Position numbers and translations under genes: made by a program. The notes beneath the pieces were generated by a model. It saw nothing but the letters and a program-made list of their open reading frames with translations. It was not told where the DNA came from and made no database searches. A stretch of 64,000 bases of DNA, taken from NCBI GenBank assembly GCA_038501625.1, contig JAZAYU010000002.1, forward strand, positions 18,218,053-18,282,052. Direction: 5' to 3'. Below are positions 61,606-64,000 of the stretch, in pieces. How positions within the stretch are numbered: position 1 is the first letter of the stretch; each line of letters opens with the position of its first letter. Source of the DNA: Corbicula japonica (lineage: Eukaryota; Mollusca; Bivalvia; Venerida; Cyrenidae).

Positions 61606-62620
61606 TATCGATTGCAAGATTTTACAAAACAATTAAAATTAAAAAAATGCATGTATTTTCATTTATAGTTATTTTTTTTAAATATTTTAATATATAATTA
61701 TGTCTTTATTACACCATTTAATATTACTCAGGAAAACTACGTTTTTAATAAAATAGGTCAGTTATTTAATTATGAAAAATTAAAGCCAGTTTTATGATTT
61801 ATTTAGCAACATATTTTAAATAAGTGTATGAATCGCTTATTCGCAAATCGCAAAATTATAAATTATTCTGGTGGATTCAATAGGAGAAGGGAGTATAATT
61901 AGCAGCGAAAGCGGACGACATGCTTTAACATAATCATTACAGAATATACTCAACCCCAACAACACACGATTCAGCAAATGCACTAACTATCTAAATTCTT
62001 CGCACGGATATATTATCGATGGAACACAGAAAACCAATTTTCGTATGAACAGCATGCATAAACATTTTAAATGGCTTTGCAAGTTACATTAAATTTGAAC
62101 TTAGGTATGCATGTTAAAACATAAGAAAATATAAGCAACGATGTATACAACATTATCCAACGCAGTAGCTACATGAGATATTTGGTTATCTGTATCTGTG
62201 ATTTACAGCTAGTGAAGTTATAATCGAACTACTTGTGTTTTGGAATAAGAGAACTTTACCACAATAAATTAACTACACATGCGACATAATACTGGACATT
62301 TACAGCTAATTTGTGCAAAAAAGCGCGGATCGATCTTTTGTTCACCGTTTATTCTATTATCTTACGCGCTTGCACGAGAACGTAGTTAAAAAGTTCCGGA
62401 CGCCGATCGACAAAGGCAGCATTTGATTGATGTTGATGTATAGTGTGCAAGTATTTATGTTGGATTACACATAATAATGTATTTTCGATGTAACGGACAC
62501 ATGCTGACATTATTGTCAGATTTACTATGATAAACTACAAGAGAACGATAACGATCAAAGTTAACTGCGATCCAATGACGTCATTTGTAAAAAAGAGGCG
62601 TTCCCTTTTATTTTTAGCTC
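60609..62620. other. Non-coding, upstream of the metalloproteinase exons
   Basis: I looked on the minus strand for a signal-peptide exon ending in phase with the 60608 exon and found none that I can support. An AAT microsatellite (61539-61604), preceded by GT and G runs (61497-61520), is the only clear feature. Confidence 0.5.
61497..61604. repeat. GT/G run and AAT microsatellite
   Basis: GTGTGTGTG, then a G run, then AATAAT repeats broken once by AAA. Confidence 0.95.
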
Positions 62621-62624
62621 GACT

Positions 62625-63720
62625 ATTCGAAGAATAGGGGAGCTATCCTACTCGCCCCGGTGTCGGCGTCGGCGTCCGTTAAGCAAATGCGTTTTAAACA
62701 AAAAATGCACTTTGGTCCATAACTTGAAATTTACTTATGATATCAACTTGAAGCTTGGAATATATATTCATCATCGAGTTCTACATCATAACCAACAACA
62801 CCCATAACTCTGCTACCAATATTTTTTATAAGTTATGCCCCTTTTTCACTTAAATTTTGCGTTAAGGAAAATATGCACTTTGGTCCATAACTTATAAACT
62901 ACTTGACATATCAACTTAAAACTTGGAATATATATTCACCATCAAATTCTACATCATTACCAACACACCCATAACTCTGTTGTCAATAAATTTCAAGTTA
63001 TGCCCCCTTTTTTCTTATATTTTAAGTTAAGCAAAATATGTATTTTGCCCATAACTTTACAACTACTTGAGATATTGCCTTGAAACTTGAAATATATTTT
63101 CACCATCAAAATCTACATCATAACCAACAAGACCCATAACCCTGCTTCCAATATTTTTCAAAGTATGCCCCTTTTTCACTTACATTTTGTGTTAAGCAAA
63201 ATATGCACTTGGCCCTTAATTTTAAAGCTACTTGAGCTATCACCTTGAAACCTGGAAAATATATTCACCGTCAAAATCAAGGTCATTATCAACAACACCC
63301 ATAACTCTGCTACCAATATTTTTCGTGTTATTCCCTTTTTCACTTATGCAATTGTCCCATAATTTTGAAACAACAGAAGATATTACTTTGAAACTTGGAA
63401 TATATGTTTGCCATCAGTGTCTCAATCATTATCAACAAGATCCATAACTCTATTGAAAATATTTCTGTAACTTATGCCCCTTTTGCATTTAGATTTTACC
63501 TCGCCTATTCGATATTTCATTGAAACTTTGAATATTTTTTCACCATCAAAATCTACATCATTACCATCAAGACCCATAACTGTAATACAATTACTGTACA
63601 AGTTATGCCCCTTTTTCCACTGTTCCTTTTTTCACTTATATATTCACTTAAGTGCACTTCATCGATAACTTTGCAAATACTTAAGGTATCAACTTCAAAC
63701 TTCCATTATATTTTCATTTC
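62625..63720 (+). repeat. Degenerate repeat with roughly 150-bp internal period
   Basis: It starts with GCTCGACTATTCGAAGAATA and GGTGTCGGCGTCGGCGTCCG. Then it repeats a block containing CACTTTGGTCCATAACTT, ACTTGgAATATATATTCACC, ATCaAATTCTACATCAT, CCCATAACTCTG and TTATGCCCCTTTTTCACTTA about six or seven times. From memory, such blocks are widespread in mollusc genomes. Short open frames are shadows of the repeat. 63720-64000 holds nothing recognised. Confidence 0.75.
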
Positions 63721-64000
63721 AGTTCTTTTTCTGTAACATTACTGAAGTGATTGATATTTTATTAAAAGTAAATGTCTCTTATAAAGAATAACTAACAAGT
63801 TTTCTAACAAATTAAGAAATATTTCATAGTTATTCCCCTATTCAGTTTAATATTTATGGTACATTAAGGAATTATTTCTGTTATTTGAAATGAATTTCTC
63901 CCTTACCATTCACTTGTTAATATTTTTCCTGATTGCACAATTGAATGTATGGCCATAGTTGTTATTGTTTAAATCTTCAAACTGCATTTGTTTCAAATGA

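Overview
This window looks like a piece of an animal nuclear genome, most likely a bivalve mollusc. It is AT-rich. It has few genes, and they are split into short exons by GT-AG introns. It is crowded with tandem repeats, terminal-inverted-repeat (TIR) elements, tRNA-derived SINE pieces and a Penelope-like retroelement. The bivalve assignment is an inference from the repeat style and the protein families. I cannot name the species.

Four protein-coding genes could be rebuilt by joining exons with matching phase. (1) Minus strand, 8355-13551: three exons encoding a 333-residue, basic, coiled-coil-prone protein that I do not recognise. Its second intron holds a minisatellite of about 1.9 kb. (2) Plus strand, 15054-19288: a secreted protein of 147 residues with EF-hand loops. 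(3) Plus strand, 26748-33717: a tandem paralogue of 141 residues with the same exon phases. Its introns are swollen by nested repeats. (4) Minus strand, 48506-60608: thirteen exons encoding at least 539 residues of an M12B (reprolysin/ADAM/ADAMTS-like) zinc metalloproteinase with prodomain, furin-type site, HExxHNxGxxHD zinc motif, Met-turn and a cysteine-rich region. Its signal-peptide exon was not found.

Layout: 1-8350 is repeats, including a foldback element at 5922-6716. 8355-13551 is the coiled-coil gene. 14480-33720 holds the two EF-hand genes, with about 7 kb of repeats between them. 34-48 kb has no intact host gene. It contains a TIR element, a roughly 330-bp satellite broken by a 5'-truncated Penelope-like element, and a second near-identical copy of that element's 3' end at 47312-48146. 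48.5-60.6 kb is the metalloproteinase gene. 60.6-64 kb is non-coding and ends in a degenerate 150-bp-period repeat.

The most unusual feature is that two unrelated genes each carry a tandem array made from one of their own exon-intron boundaries. In the second EF-hand gene, the end of coding exon 2 with its 5' splice site is repeated in 39-bp (13-codon) steps. In the metalloproteinase gene, the 3' splice site and the start of one exon are repeated about nine times in 88-90 bp steps. Foldback and palindromic elements are also frequent, including one with long G-rich arms that sits inside the first of these arrays.
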